Both the position numbers and the translations under genes were made by a program. Positions 1 through 13,737 of a DNA stretch of 64,000 nucleotides are shown one piece after another. Within the stretch, counting starts at the first letter, position 1. Each line of letters starts with the position of its first letter. The DNA is from Cricetomys ansorgei (Eukaryota > Chordata > Mammalia > Rodentia > Nesomyidae), in assembly GCA_026225945.1 (NCBI GenBank), contig JAMJFZ010003656.1:1-64000 (forward strand). Direction: 5' to 3'. The notes beneath the pieces are model-generated. The model made no database searches, was not told the origin of the DNA, and saw only the letters and a list, made by a program, of their open reading frames with translations.

Positions 1-974
1 CTCTCACATATCCTTGAAAGCAATTGGAACCTGTGACCTGTGGGTGGTATCCTGTCTCCGGAGACTGGCAAACACCACAGCAGTAGTTGCTGAAGAAGCT
101 TGAAGGTTATCTTTAGGATCACCCTTCATGACATCTCACATGAATTTTCTTTCCTAGTGTCCACAGGTTTTCTTTGGCTGCCATCAAGCATGCTTTTCCA
201 ATGCCTTCTTATTAGAGAAAGTACTGAGACTAGTCAGCTGGATGCACTCTTTACAGCACAACTACTGTTTTAGATCTCCCTGAAAGTTGGATATACTATC
301 GAACTAAATTCCCTCTGGCCTGGTGTAAATGGTATGTCACAGAAGACGACAATTATATTTGGCTTACTGAGGGTAGGCTTTCCCCTCAGAGAGAAAACAA
401 ATGGATCACAGTCCAATATCCCCATAAAAGATACTATGGAGGACAAGGCTCTGCCTCTAGGAGATTTGTTTCCACTGGCCAAACTTAGAGCTACCGCTAA
501 GGCCTTAGAGAAAGGATGAAGATAATCTTAGAATTCTAAATATCTCTTCCTACAGTTACGATCAATTACTGTTATCTAGAAAGAGAAGGGATTGTCAAAG
601 TCCCCAAATAAACCTAACAAATGTACGCTGGCTACTTTGTCTTCAGGACATGCCAAAGTCCTACAAGGATTCTGTAATACACTTTATAGTGTATTATTTC
701 TTATAGTGTATTATTGTGTATTTGCAGTGTATTATTCTTTGTAGAATAATGAAGGGAGGATATACTTGTCAGTAGATATCAATAGGTGACAACTGCAAGC
801 ATGGCAGGTATAGCTCTGAATCCTTCTTAGTGCAGCTATCCACTCTTGAGTTGATGCCTTGTGAATCTCAATACTCATCATGGAAATACAGAAATCAAAA
901 GAGAATTAAACACTGAGAGATGGTACTGATGGAGTATAGTACTTTTTGTAAAAAATCTGACCGAAGGGATTAAG
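1..974. other. gene-free stretch, unassigned
   Basis: No coding region or recognised repeat can be supported. Short open frames on both strands around positions 270-520 overlap each other and show no family resemblance I can name. Around 660-740 a short AT-rich sequence repeats the string 'tatagtgtatta'. This is probably old repeat-derived DNA. Confidence 0.4.
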
Positions 975-1320
975 ATATAAGAAGAATATTTTCATCGTGA
1001 AAGCTAATAGCTTACTGGCAGACATTCATCACATCTGTCAGGGATCCATTATATCTGGTTACTCCAGGGAATATGGAAATTTTCTCTCTCAACTAACCTC
1101 TCAGGTGCCAGTGGAGGTCTGTTACACTCTTTCTCCTGGCAAATTTCTTCTAGCTCAGGGGTAATCAGCTTCTCTTAAATTGTGAAGCTTTTCTCTAAGA
1201 TATGTATTTTAGGTTATAAGGAACACTCTCAGAAACCTGAGCTCAGTCCCATACACACAGAGGACTTCTTGAATAGATAGGGAAGAAATGAGGAAATATT
1301 AGGAACTTATTGAGGTCCGT
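975..1320 (+). repeat. block R1, copy 1 (TATA-like, donor lost)
   Basis: This stretch aligns by eye with 10,390-10,740 and with 37,970-38,310. Shared landmarks are 'agcttactggcagacattc', 'tctagctcaggggtaatcag' and a closing segment with a TATA-like box (ttataagg, 1,214-1,221) followed by 'ctcagtcccatacacacag'. In the other two copies the segment ends at a good splice-donor match. Here the equivalent position reads 'atagggaag', so the GT has been lost. The block could be a duplicated promoter plus first exon, or an old LTR. Divergence is high. Confidence 0.5.
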
Positions 1321-1779
1321 AACGGGAATTTTTATTTCACATTTGCATGGTTTTTCTCTTTCTTGTGAAACTATAGCTTGTTGGCCTCAATGTACAGTAT
1401 TTATAATTTAATGTCTGTTTAGTCTCTAGATTCCTGAAAGAACTGATTTTCCTTTCTGAAGTTCCTGTATTTTATTAACATTTGCTTAGGCGTCAACCAA
1501 ATTTTAGCCCAGTGTATAATTCATATATTATCCCAGTATGGTGCTTTCTGTTCTTATTTCTGAAAAGTACTTGAGGCTCCCTTGAATTACTCTCTTCAGT
1601 GTGTTTTATTCGATAAAAATACTTTGAAACATGCAGTGGGTCCTTCTCATCAATCTTTTGTCTCTCAAATGCTCTGTAAAATGCTGTGGAATACCTTTTC
1701 AAGATTTGACGGAGGATTCTACTTTTTCCATCAGGGCTAGGCTATAACTGGCTATGCATAACAGGCTGTGCTTGATGTT

Positions 1780-2460
1780 GTGTTAGTTTTCCTGTTTTGG
1801 CAGCAGAGAGTTAGGATTTCAGGTGCCAGCCTCTGTCCCATGCCTCCTGAATCTTTTGTTTCATTCTTCATCTGACTGGCATGGATCATCATTGCACACC
1901 TGTTATGCTCAGTCCCAGGTGAGGAAAGACACAAATCCAATGTCAGAATTTATTGTGGTTATGAACACATTGGGGTTATAACAGAATCTACAAACATAGA
2001 CAAAGCAGCTTGTGAGCCTGTTAGTGAGAGATTATTTGGATTGGGGCAATAGAGGTGAGGGGGTAGATCGACTCCAAACATTCCCTGGGCTCTGGCCTCA
2101 CACTGTATAATAAGGAGAAACTCAGCTCTGTTCCAGCTTTCTTCATTCTCTGTTTCCCCAATACATGCACAGGATGACCAGCCCCTCAGGCTTCTGACAC
2201 AATACAGAATACAGCAACTGTACCTCAAACTGTGAACCAAAATCAACCCCTCCTTCTCTTGTTGCTTGTTTCAGGTAATTGTCATAGTGATGAGGCAAGT
2301 GAGTAGTGCATGAAATTGGTCTTGAAAGGTGGAACTCTTACTTTGATAAGCCTGAGCATGCACATCATATAAGCCTTTTGGACTGGTGTTTGGTGGGAAT
2401 GTAGAAGTATTTGTGCTGGGCCAGAAATGCCCTTCAAGGCTGTAGTTAAAGCTTAATTTG
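1780..2460 (+). repeat. block R3, copy 1
   Basis: This segment is clearly paralogous to 37,030-37,700. Shared strings include 'gacacaaatccaatgt', 'gttagtgagagatta' and 'aactgtgaaccaaaatca', in the same order and orientation. In the second copy it lies immediately before block R1, while here R1 precedes it, so the two blocks have been rearranged or are independent repeats. No reading frame is conserved between the copies. Confidence 0.6.
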
Positions 2461-3084
2461 CCATTCTAATGGGAATGAGAAGAGCAGAAGGTTAAGCAGA
2501 GTGACAGAGTGGAAGTCCAGCTCCCAAGTTTCAGATGGGATAAAGGTCTCTAGGAGGAATGGGATCAAATGTCATTCATGTTTTTTTTCTGGAAAGACCT
2601 GTCCACCTTTGAACATCTACGTAAGGATGAATTAATCTGAAGAGTAGCTTTTGGTGGAGGAAATGATAAAGTAGGATTGCATTTGGACTGTGTCCTGATA
2701 ATTTTAGAGGCTCTTAGCCTGGTATGGGGGGGGAGTAACAGGTGGGTCTGAATTATATTTTAACTTGCTTTTAAACCATTAGTTTGATGATTTTCAAGTT
2801 ACAGCCAAGTTTAATGGAGAAAAAGAAAATGCAATTTTTACAAAGCAATTTCCTGCTCTGAACTTAGATATTAAGAAAGATGCCCCAAGTGCATGACCTT
2901 CCCCCACATCAAAGGATAGAACTTGTGAAAATGCAAATTCATTTGACAGCAGAGAGTCTTCAATGGGAATGCTGATGAAACACTTCTCTTATCTGAAAGG
3001 AACCTCCTGAGGAAGTTCTTTCAGGAGCAATACGCAGAAACTGCTGCAACTGTGACCCAAGGGTGGCAATGTCCTAGATCACTT
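2461..3084. other. gene-free stretch
   Basis: No gene, exon or familiar repeat is seen here. Confidence 0.4.
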
Positions 3085-3466
3085 CAGTTGCTGTGATAAA
3101 CACCATGACCTAAAGCAGCATGAGGAAGAACAGGTTTATTGGCTTCCAAATTCAAGGTCTCAGTCGGGTAATTGGGGAAAGTTAGGGCAGAAATTCAAGG
3201 CAGGGACCTGGAGGCAGAAACTGTGAGAGAGCTTAGAGGAATACTGCTTACTGCCTTTCACTCCCAGCTTGTCCAGTTTGTTTTCTATACAACCCAGGAC
3301 CAGATGCCCAGTGTTAGCAGCACCTGGAGTGGGGAGAACACTTCCAGATCAATGGTTAACTTGGAGAAAGCTCCACAGACTTTCCTTCAGACCAATCTGA
3401 TGGAGCCATTTTCTCAACTGATATTCCCTCTTCACAGATGACTCTAATTTCTGTCAAGTTAACAAG
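3085..3466 (+). repeat. rodent interspersed repeat (family A, copy 1)
   Basis: This is a full-length but diverged copy of a very common rodent repeat. It opens with 'gctgtgataaacaccatgacc', continues with 'acctggaggcag' and 'tactgctta', and ends with 'ttttctcaactga...gatgactct...gtcaagtta'. Further copies lie at 16,612-17,032, 20,608-21,030 and 47,491-47,908. I am sure of the family from repeated occurrence, but not of its official name. An 89-codon open frame inside it is a by-product. Confidence 0.7.
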
Positions 3467-6400
3467 AGACTGAACAGCAGAGCCAGACCCTATTACAACT
3501 TAGCAGAAGAAGTCTACAAACATACAGACCATTTCAACATGGTCTCTGAATTTGCAGAAAGAAAAATGGAAAATTATAGAGGTAAGTAGGAACTTGCAAC
3601 ATAGTTTGAGAAACTCTAAGGCCAAGAAATATGTGTCAGGGGTGGAGATCCTTCAAAATGGTCCAGAGAAGCCCCTGAATGAAGCTATGAAGATGAAGTC
3701 TATGCTGCATTAGGGACTCACTTGCCATAATCATGAGGTGCTTGCCATGGAAATCTGATAGGGGTTCTGGGAATAGCGTCTAAATTTGGTGGGGAAGTTC
3801 TTACTGCTGAATGTGGGCAGAGCTTTAGATGTTAGGGACTTATGTAGGTACCATCTAGTTTCAAGGTCTGTGGAAATGGGGGCCCACTGGTCACTTAGTA
3901 GGGGGAAGACAATTTTATTGAGTCTGGTGCATTGATGGATTGTGTGATTACATCATGCTTTTGAGAAATAATTGGAGTAAAACAGAGTTTGCCCAAGAAA
4001 GGAAGGGAAGGAATAGAGACGGGAATTAAAAGATTGAGATAGTGAGAGGAAAGTGGGTAAAAAGTTGATTCAGGGTGGCAGTGACTAATCCCACTGCTAG
4101 GAATGCCACACCAAAGGAGCCAACAGAAACAACAGTGAGCTACAGGGTATTGAAGAAAGCGGACCAGGAGTAGGAAATTAATGTAAATAATTGGTCTGGC
4201 CTGAGGTGAAAGGGTTAAAGTTCCCTTGCAGCCATAGTTTCTCCACAGCCTCTATAAGATCTTTTTGGAGATGTATCATGAGCAAATGGAGCTGTTGTAG
4301 GGTGAGAGTCATTGAGAGAGCTTATATAGAACATTTTGTTTGGATTCAGGAGGAAGTTCAGTATGTAAAACATTTGAAAGACAGGATATAAACAAAAGAA
4401 TTAAAATAAAAAGGAAGAAAGATGTGATCAAGGGAAGGAGCCAGAGTTAGAGGGAAACAAAAGCTCATTTGTAGAAGGCTTGTGGTGGAATTTTTGTCTG
4501 GTTCCTGTTTCTTTGGGTCCCCTTTCAAACCAGTTTGTACCCCCTCTCAGAGGCCACCAGAACTGCTTTCAAGGACTTGAGAGTTTCAATCTTTTTTAAG
4601 TGCTTCCAGCTGACAAAAGGGACAAAGTAGAGGGGACAACCTCAGAGGAAGGTCCTTCCAAGGGACCATGATAAAACTTAATAGACAGCAAAGGTCAGCA
4701 CACAGGACAGTCAATTGTTGATAACATGTATTCTTAGAGCATGCTATGCAAGAGAGGGGGCAGTATTTGCAGTATATAAAAGTTAGATCCTTTTTTACTG
4801 AAGGAATTTTTTAACTGAAGGTATACTTAAGAAAATAGGACAGTTTTCTCCTTATTAATGCAAAAGAACATTAAAAAGTCATCTAAAGAATCTTTGATAA
4901 CCTTTGTCATAGGTATTAGCAAGAATGATGGGTTTTAGTGCTGTTGACCACAAGATGCAAGGTCATTGGCTTGGTAAAGGAGCTTGAGACCCTTTTCATT
5001 TTCCAGAATAAACTCAGAATTATTTGTTAGGTTTTCTCCATTATAACCTTGTGGGAAACATTAAGAGTTTTAACATCATGATTAACAAAAGTTTTGTTAA
5101 GTAAAGTGAAATGTAATTGTACAACTTGTTGGACCATGTACCAGAGTTCTGTAAAAGGATAAGATTACTGTAATTGTCTTTTTGTTACATTACACTCCTG
5201 CATAAGGAGCAAACACCTGAAAGCTTTGCAAAAGAAGTCAGTTAATTTCAGTATCTGTTTGACAACTTAAAAGAGGAATCGAATCCTACAGAGTCATTTT
5301 TATGGAACTGTATAGCAAAGTTCTGATGCATTGCTTAGATAGTCTGAACAGTTCTCCAGAGCTGTGAGTTTGGTGACAGAGTGTCTGAAAGCCTTTTTAA
5401 TCCAAGAGTATGGGTGATTATGGTATTGACCATGAAATTAGCTTTGGCTAAGAGGAAGAACTGAAAGCTAGGATACAAGGCATGGATAATTGAACCAGCA
5501 TGCCGGTTCCATACCAGTAGGGGGCAGGCATAGGTACAAGATACTCCTGTTCATAGCATCCTTATATGTCAGTATGGGAGAGATTGAGAGTAGAGTAATT
5601 GCTATTTGCCTCTCTGTTGTTTAGACATTTAGGATGTGTGTATTGACTCTGAGATTCTCCACTGGGCAAGAGAATCCATCCCCCCTGCCATGTGAGACAT
5701 AAGGAGTTATTCATCTTTCCCGTGGATAAGGAGGATTTTGTGGTCTGGCCTACATAGCCAGAGCAGGTCAGGACTACACTGCCAGAGAAAGGAGCAGCAG
5801 ATTTATGGAGGGTCTCATTTTCTATGCATCTTTGTCCTGTAATGAGGCTAGCATGCAATTTACTCTAATGTGAAAGGAAACTATGTGAGTCTGGGGATGT
5901 CCTGCCATGTGAGTCTACTGTAATTTTAACTCATCTTACTCAAGTATTCAGTTTCCATAACCAGTTTTTTATATCCGATTTTGAAAATTATTTTTTATTA
6001 CATACAATTTCAGTTTACCTTAAACTGGTTTTGAGTTACTTGCTTTAGGCTTAACTTTGACAACTTATACAGAGATCTATATAGTGAGAAATATAAATTG
6101 CTTTTTTTCTCTAAATTTATTTCTATAAATGAGTTACATTTTACTTACCATGAACACAAACATAGCTCTTATTACATTAAGATTATGGCCAATTGTAAAG
6201 GAACTGATCATTAACTTTTAATTATCTTTAACAGTTTTTTTTTTATTGGGACCTCTCTTGAGATTAGGATTTTATAATTTTATTCCTGTTAAGATTTCTT
6301 GTGCCTTAAAAAAATCTAGCACCCAAGTTTAGTAGCCAAATAAATACAGTCTATGGAGAAACTAGGAATCTCATTTTTATAAGCCTTTTTATATTGCATT

Positions 6401-6884
6401 TTTACAAAAAATTACAGTTCCTATAAGACTGTTTTTCCAAACAGCTAAATCTTAACTAAATTAATGAAGACAAAGAGGCTAGACATGCGTCTTCAAGTCA
6501 GTTTCTGCTAGCCAAAATAAACCTTGGGAATTTATAAATAGTAATCATCATATGTTGTTTCTTATCTAAAATATCTTAGTGGCCTGGTGTTGAACACAAC
6601 AAAGACATAAGTGGTTAGAAATACATCTCCAAATCAATTTTTAGGATAAATAGGCCATTGCAACCTTAGGAATTTCTAAAAGTTAATTTATGTCCCATCC
6701 ACCATAAACCTTATATTATTAACTCAGACCTTCTGCAAATTATCTTTAAGCTTTTGTATCTTTATTTTTGTATCTGTTAATTTTTCATTCTTAATTACAA
6801 AATGACATTTCATCATACAAAATTCCATCCTTATCCCAAATATTCTAATGTTTTTTAGATAAATTCATTGTGTAACAGTATGCT
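3467..6884. other. gene-free AT-rich stretch
   Basis: About 3.4 kb without a supportable gene. The 4.0-5.9 kb part is of mixed composition with scattered short frames on both strands. The 5.9-6.9 kb part is strongly AT-rich with many T and A runs and looks like old retroelement-derived sequence. A 98-codon minus-strand frame at 5,562-5,858 has no recognisable domain. Confidence 0.45.
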
Positions 6885-7195
6885 ACTGTGGTGGCTCAGC
6901 AAGAAGACATGGAGGCGTTTTTCATAGATGCAAACTCTGTCAAGACCTCATCAGAGGGAACCCCCATCATGGCCAATGCCATACTCGTCAGTGAAACCCA
7001 GAGCATCCAGAGCTCAGTGTGTTTTTAGTCATTCAGAACTCCTCAGGTGCAGATCATAAGCAATCAAGCATCTTCCACAAAGATCCAACACCTGCAGACA
7101 ATACAAAATGCCAAAGCCAATGTATCCCTTTTTTCAACAGTGCACAAAACAATTTATTTTAAACACAAATAAAAATAAACTTCTACAACAACCTT
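6885..7195 (-). repeat. LTR-like repeat fragment (family B, copy 1)
   Basis: This stretch matches 62,300-62,605 in the same orientation. Shared strings are 'ggctcagcaag', 'caacacctg.agacaatacaaaatgcca' and 'cagtgcacaaaac', and both end near 'cttctacaaca'. Read on the minus strand, the better copy begins with TGTTGTAGAAG and contains an AATAAA signal followed by sequence typical of the end of an LTR. It is therefore most likely a solo LTR fragment inserted on the minus strand. Confidence 0.5.
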
Positions 7196-10130
7196 GTATA
7201 ACTTACTTAGACTCTCTGTGACTTGGCTTTATAATTTTATATTTTATATCTGTTTACACATTTTTCTCAAACCTATTTCCTGTTTCTTTATTTTTTACTA
7301 AGAGTCGAATCCAAGTTACATATATGGTATGTTGTAGCAAATTACGATCACCTGTATATAGACTTTTAAACTAGTTTTTAACTAGTTATCTAGTTTATCT
7401 GTTGCAGATTTTAAGGTAACTTTTTCTCTGGTTGGAACTTTACAGCTTTGTGAGCCATCCCCCAGTGGTTTTGCAGAACCTGAGAGAAAGAAAATTTACA
7501 TTTCATCAAGCATTTAAAGGTATCCATGATCTTGAATGGGGGAACACTTTTTGAAAAAAATAACCCAAAAGAGAAGTATTCTGAGAGCTAGACATCTGTA
7601 TTTATATTCAGATGTTTTAAATTTTATATATAAAACGTTCTTGATTAAAAAAATTAAAATACAATGAGATATAACAGTAATAAATAAAGTTACCTACCAT
7701 TTGTTGTAAGAAATTTTCCCTAAGGGAAAATGTTCTGAAATTTCTGGAACCACCATTCACTGTATATCTATAACAAACTCTTCATTGTTGTATAGGCAGA
7801 CTCCCTCCCCATTCTTATGTTTAGCCTATAGACCCCTGCTTTCCTAGCAAACTTTGAGGTCTTATACAATTAGGGCTTAATTGCTTATAACCAGCTGAGA
7901 GGCATGAACCCTACTTAGGTGAAGTTGTGATGATCTTGCCTATCTTAAAGGCCAGCTGTGATTATTTTTAGCAGACACAGCTAGCGTCATTATTGAAAGA
8001 TTTTAGACAAAGGGTCTTCTTTTTTAAGTCCACAATCAGTTGTGTGTGTCTGCAGATGGATGCAGACAACCTGAAAAGCTTAACAATTGTTTTTCTTTTA
8101 TAAAAATATCAAATTGCCAATCATGAATATCTATAACCTAGAGGCCAACAAATAGAAAACTGTAAAAATACAACCAAGTGTATCCAAATTTGGTGGGAAA
8201 GAAACAAATGAAGACCATAGATATGAGGCAAAGTGAACAGAAAGACTGGAAAACAGACTCGAAGACCCAGTAGAAACAGTTGGCAGTAGGACCCTGTGTA
8301 GCCTCTATCTCCGGTCCTCCTCTGAGCCACAAAGTAAAGGAACTTTCTCTACCGGGAAAAAACTGTCCTAGCACAGAAAAATTTGCCCTTCATCCTATGG
8401 TCATTCTGAGATGTGGTCAAGGCTGCCAGAATTCCCAAGGTCCCTATGTGGGTAGAGAAGTAGGAGGAGTTGCCCTGTACATTTTGCGGTTCAAAAATTT
8501 CAGATCCGACAGTCACTATTTGCCCTTCATGACAGGCTGTCCCAGATAAGACATTATCTAAAAATTATGGCTCACTTCCCATGGACCAGGGAATCCTTGG
8601 GAGAAGGGGGATTATAATTAATTAAGTTAGGGCTCTGGGACTGGTTGCAAGCATGTCTTGAGAGGGAGGAATGAGAAGGGTTAATATGAGCTGGGAATTA
8701 TATGGAGGATGGGCCTAGGAACATTCCTGTGAGCCTCCAAGACCTAACAGAATGACTGCGAGTTAGGTCCATGGGTTGTGTTTTCCTGACTCTTTAGCTG
8801 TGTTGGAAATAAGACTAAGTTCGTTGGAAACAATATAGAAATAAAGAGACATAAAAGATATTTTATAAGAAAAGGAGAGGTGATGGAGGAGAGACGTTCT
8901 TAAAAATATATACCAGATGGGCTTTTTTTTTACTGACTCAGTGAAGGTGCCAGATGATCACAGTTACTAGAGCCAGAACTCTCAGTGGCCTTCAGGGAAC
9001 TGGGGCAACAGGGTGGGCCTGAATGAAAGTCTGAATGAAAGAGACAGGTGGGAGGAGAAATAAAGGTGAAGGTAAAGGACTGCCTTCCTGAAAGAAACAA
9101 ACGGCCCTGAAAGGCTCACACACCTGAAAGGGGTTTACACAGAATGCCAAGACCCCCAATGCCAGGGACCACATCCATGAGACTGGCACCACTCACAAAG
9201 AGTGAGGGCACAAAGACAGAGGTCTCAGGTAGCCTGGTGGCTGTTTAGTGAACTTGATAGGCAATTGTTCTCCAAAAGAATGGGTACCAAGAGTAGGCAA
9301 GAATGGTAAGAAAGTCACAAGTTCCCATTAAGAGGGCTTGGGGCCACCTGCTAGAGAGAAGGCATCCCAGCTGCCTTTCCAGGTTTTGGCATCAAATATT
9401 AGATTTCTGAGGCAGTTTAAGGAAACAGAAGGCAAAATGAGACCAATCTGACCTCAGAAGAGGAGGCTATTTATTTCAAACAGCAAGCACCAGACACAGC
9501 AGGAAAAGGGTATCTGGGAAAGGGTAAGTTTATTGTAAGAGGTTTGGATAATGGCAAGTTAAATGGAACCTCTAGGGATCATGCCAGTCTATAGTTTCTG
9601 GAGTTGTTTGTTCAAACAAGCCATTTTATCTTTAGAAACTGCCTTGCCCTGGCTATCAGGATGTGGGTAATAGTAAGCAAATGAGATAGGGGGCTGGGGC
9701 TGGAATTTTAACATAAGGACTTTGTCAAGGTTTTGCAGAATGTGTTCAGTTTATTCAAACAATACATATAATTGGTATAATGGACTGAAATTTTTTATAG
9801 AGGACTTGGGGATGAAATTGATTGTCTAGTACCTCAAGTAGCCTAATGAAACAAGGGGTCAACTGGCTACAACTAGCAGAAATAAACCCCTCGGTCATCC
9901 AAGATTTCATTTTCTTTGGGGTAGGGAAAGTAGAGGAGTTCATATTTGTAGAATAAAGTACTTTGACTCCTACAGCTAAATGATAATTTCCCCTCATTTA
10001 TAATAGGGGGAACCAGGGCAATAGGTTACATATCCATACTTAAGCTAAGTGGCATTGCCTAATATCCTGGAGGAAAGACCAGGACCCCAAGATTGAAGGT
10101 CTTTATCTTACCACTGACATAAACTGTCAA
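7196..10130. other. gene-free stretch
   Basis: No gene is supported. The 7.2-8.1 kb part is AT-rich. The 8.1-10.1 kb part has higher GC and several short frames on both strands, without family resemblance. It may be the decayed inside of an old retroelement, but no active-site motif is visible. Confidence 0.4.
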
Positions 10131-10139
10131 GCTATTTGT

Positions 10140-10740
10140 CTCTGTGACACTTGGGTGAATTTCTTATTGGAAACCTGGGCAAGGTGCATGCAAGATGGAC
10201 ACACCTGTGTTGCATGTCCTTGAGTACTCCATCTAGATCCCTCAACTGTCCCTTTCTCCCATCCTTTTTCCTCTTGGGTCATTCCAATTTAACATTCTCT
10301 TTCTTCCCAAGTTCTTTTTATTATCACAGCTATGATATGTCTCATCAGAATCAATCCTTTCAAATCTGAACCGATGAATTAAGAAGCCATTATAGAAGTG
10401 AATAGCTTACTTGCTGATATTCAGGGAAGGTATTGGGTATCCACTATGTTTGATTGCCCCAGGAATTATAGGCATTTTCTTTCTCAACTAGACCCCTCAG
10501 GAGCAAGTGGAAGTTTGTCAGACTCTTTTCCAGACAAAATCCTGTTAGCTCAGGGTTTATCAGCTTCTGTTAACAAGTAGAGCAGTTCCTCCAAAAATTC
10601 AGATGACAAACCATTTGCTTTAATGGATGTTGCTAAATGGATATATTTAGACTATAAAAGGAACTCTCACAGACTTGGGCTCAGTACCATGCACACAGAG
10701 GCCTCAGAGGTGAAGAAAAGGTAGGAAGTCAGGAGATGTT
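10140..10740 (+). repeat. block R1, copy 2 (TATA box plus splice donor)
   Basis: This is paralogous to 37,716-38,310 over its whole length. Shared strings include 'gatggacacacctgtgttgcatgt' near the left end, 'cttttcaaa...gaacc' and 'aattaag' in the middle, and 'tcagatgacaaa' near the right end. The right half is also paralogous to 975-1,320. It ends with a TATA box and a donor-like site, annotated separately. It may be a duplicated promoter and first exon, or an LTR of an unnamed family. Confidence 0.6.
10653..10722 (+). promoter_or_regulatory. TATA box and downstream splice-donor-like site
   Basis: TATAAAAG at 10,653-10,660 is a strong TATA box. Sixty-eight bases downstream, AAAAG|GTAGGAAG places a consensus-like 5' splice site at 10,721. 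The paralogous copy at 38.2 kb keeps the same pair (TATTTAAG at 38,209 and AAAG|GTAGGAAG at 38,294). Conservation of both elements suggests a short first exon. No downstream exon in this orientation can be tied to it, although a plus-strand claudin pseudogene lies 11 kb away. Confidence 0.4.
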
Positions 10741-13371
10741 GGGAGCTGAGTTGTGGGTTAGAATGGATTTCCACTACTCAATTTGGTATTTCCCTGGGAC
10801 AAACTAGACTACATAAGTTGCTCCCTGTTGCAGGCCACAGCTGCCCCTCCAGTTGTTCCTGGCTGTAGACTGGAGTTCCTCACCACTGTGGGGTTGCCAG
10901 AGGGGAAGCAACCCCCATTCAATTCTTCTTGATCTTTGATCCTCTATCTCATTGCAGGTGGGAAACACCAATTTCAAGATCACTCCAAGTTCATAATAAG
11001 ACTACTTCCTCTAGCATGGAAAAGGATTAGACCAAAAAATCCTCACCTGAAACAGATATTTTTCTGCTGGGGACCCTGGCCTCAATGTCATTCTTAAGGA
11101 TAATTAGATGTGGTTCACCAGGAAAGTCTAAGTCATAATACCATCTTTTGAGTCAAAAGGGGAAGAAAAGACATTAGAGGAAACTTATGAGTAATCAAAC
11201 TCCAGGGTGACTCTGAATTAGAGAGGAGATGCTATTAGATCCTTTGTCCTAGATGTTGTCAGCAAGGTGAGACTTTCTTCTTAAAGGGTTGACCATCCTT
11301 TCCCACTACATGCTCCCCTACAACCTGTTTCAGCCTCTGTGTCTCAACACTCCATTTCATCACCTGTACAGAAGTGTTTCGCATATGACAGGGTCTTCAA
11401 GGAGGCCTAATAAGAGACTACTAGACCCTCTCCTGAGGTAATATGTATACTCCATTTTGGCGGAAGAATAAACCTCATATACAACTCTCTTTATAGGAGG
11501 GAGGGTAGTTGCCTTATATGGATATGTTTTCATAAAACACAAAAAGTCAGTAGATGCAGGATTTTAAACCATGGTGAACCCAAGACCAGGCAGGTAGAAT
11601 CTCAGGTAGGACCATATCTCTGTTAGCTCTATCCTGCTCAATCACAACTGCATACTGTCTAGCACACACAGACGTATAAAATTTGAATAGATAAGATTTG
11701 ACCAATTAAGATTAAATATTCCTTCTCTTGTAGCATCGTAGAGGGGAAAGAAGGGAAGAAAAAGTTTTTTTTTTCCTCTTGTCAGTCCCTCTTCCCAACC
11801 CATGATCCAGTACATAAAATTCCTTTGGACAACTCTAGGTAGAATGTTCTCAAAGAAGAAATGTGTTTTGAGTTCAGCCAGGTGCCACCAGACTCAATAC
11901 CTAGTTCCCTGTTCAGAATAGATGAAATAATTCAGATTTACAGAGAAGCAAATGTCTATGGACAAGGAAAAGGTTGATGAAATATCAGATGTTAATTAAC
12001 TCAATGAAGTTTGCTCTAGAGATTAGATTTATCCCTCTCCCTTCAGACACAGTCAGTTCTGTCTCAAAATATCCTCCAAAGCCCAATCCATGACTCTGTG
12101 ACAAGGAAAGAGGAGATACAACAAAGAATCCAGAATCAAGAAATAATGTCCCTAAAGACACCTAAGGGGTAACTTATTGCTAACAGAAACCACTATTGTT
12201 TACTTTCTAACATAAAGTCATTCATCATAACAGCAGATACTCAGAAGAGACAGAGAGGACCTTCTACCTAAAAGTCTCTCAAACAGTAACCCAGCAGACC
12301 AGTTTTTGATAGTATTTTTTGTCATATATTTTGTGGGGACAATGTAAATCTATAATTAAAATGTTTTGCTATGTATCTGCAACACCTCTATATTTGCTAT
12401 TCATACTCATTCAAAACAAGAAGAAGGCTAATGTACATCTTTTCCAGTACAAACTGGGAAAGGACCAAGACTCCTGGACTCCGTCCATGAGAAATCAAAG
12501 TGATGAGGAGCAAAGAAGACAAGTGAAATTGACCTTTTCAGTTCCTTCATAGACCAAAAAGAGGGGAAAAGTACTATTTAAAGAAAACGCAGAAAAATGA
12601 TGTCAAAAGTGGATACAGGGCCCCTTGGAAAAAGACTCAGCTGTATTAGTTTTGAATTACTTACTTGGGAAGAATATAGAGGGAAAACGTACCTGAGTTC
12701 TGAATCAATTCAGCCTGTGCCAAATTATCCCCTGCATCAGACTGGCAGGCAACTGACAACGTTGTTCCATGGCTACTACACATCCTGCCTACAGTTTCCT
12801 GCCCTTCTTATGTTCCTGCTCTAACTTCTGACAGTGATAGACTGTTAGCTGGATACATAAGATGGAATGGAGCCTCTGATCCTCAAAATGTTTTGGTCAT
12901 TGTATTGTCTTACAGCAATAGAAATCGAAGCAGAGGTTTTACAAAAAAAAAACATGGAACCAGGACTGTGTGTATTGCTGTGGGAGATTGTGTGTATCTG
13001 GGGTGTGTGGTAGCATTTGAATTTAGCACTGGAAATGTTCAGAGTTCAGGGTACTGTTTTATGAGACCTTGGAAGATTATCAAGATGAGTCCAAACAGAT
13101 GGTGCAGTCCTGGCTTTCGATGTTTCACATTGAGGGAAAGACTCTAACAGGGCCATTTGAGTGATATTTCACTTTGAGAATATGTTTGTGGTAAGCTAGG
13201 GTTGAATAATCAACTGTAATTACAGTAAGACAAACAGTACTGAAGGAAACCTCTCCTGGGAAGGGCTTTCTGAGGATGAGCACACAGGTGCTGTGGGCTA
13301 CAGGAGGCAAACTGTCTACCTTGCCCTGGTAGCCAAACTTAGTATGGTAGTTACAATAAGTGTGCCCCCCA
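10741..13371. other. gene-free stretch
   Basis: No coding region or familiar repeat was identified in about 2.6 kb. Short frames up to 84 codons are scattered on both strands and show no domain. Confidence 0.45.
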
Positions 13372-13737
13372 GGGTTTCATATATTTGAAGGCTTAGTCAC
13401 TAGGGAGTAGAACTGCTTGAAAGTAATAGACAGCTCAGGAGGCATGGACTTTTGGGGGTAGATATGACTCATTGGAGGAGGTATGTCACTGGAGGTGGGC
13501 TTTGAGGGTCTCAAAAGCCCATGCTAGGCCCAGCATGCCCCCTTTCCTGAAGATCAGGATATAGCTCTCACCTACTGCTCCAGCACCATGCCTTCCATGC
13601 CTGCTGCCATGCTCGCTGCCATGATGGCAATGGACTGAGCCTCTTAAATTGTAAACAAGCCCACAATTAAATGATTGCTCTTATATGATTTGCCATGGCC
13701 ATGTTGTCTCTTCACAGCAACAAAACAGTGACTAGGG
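13372..13737 (+). repeat. URR1-like rodent repeat, copy 1
   Basis: This segment matches the ubiquitous rodent repeat, a short non-autonomous DNA-transposon family. Diagnostic parts are 'ggaggaggtatgtcactggagg', 'gggctttgagggtctcaaaagcc', 'ccatgctcgctgccatgatg', 'aatggactgagcctct' and the end 'ttgtctcttcacagcaacaaaacagtgactagg'. Further copies are at 14,432-14,760 and 30,920-31,275. Confidence 0.75.

Noticed and set aside
9755..9997. A minus-strand frame that at first looked retroviral
   Set aside because: Neighbouring frames are full of stops and no catalytic or structural motif is present.
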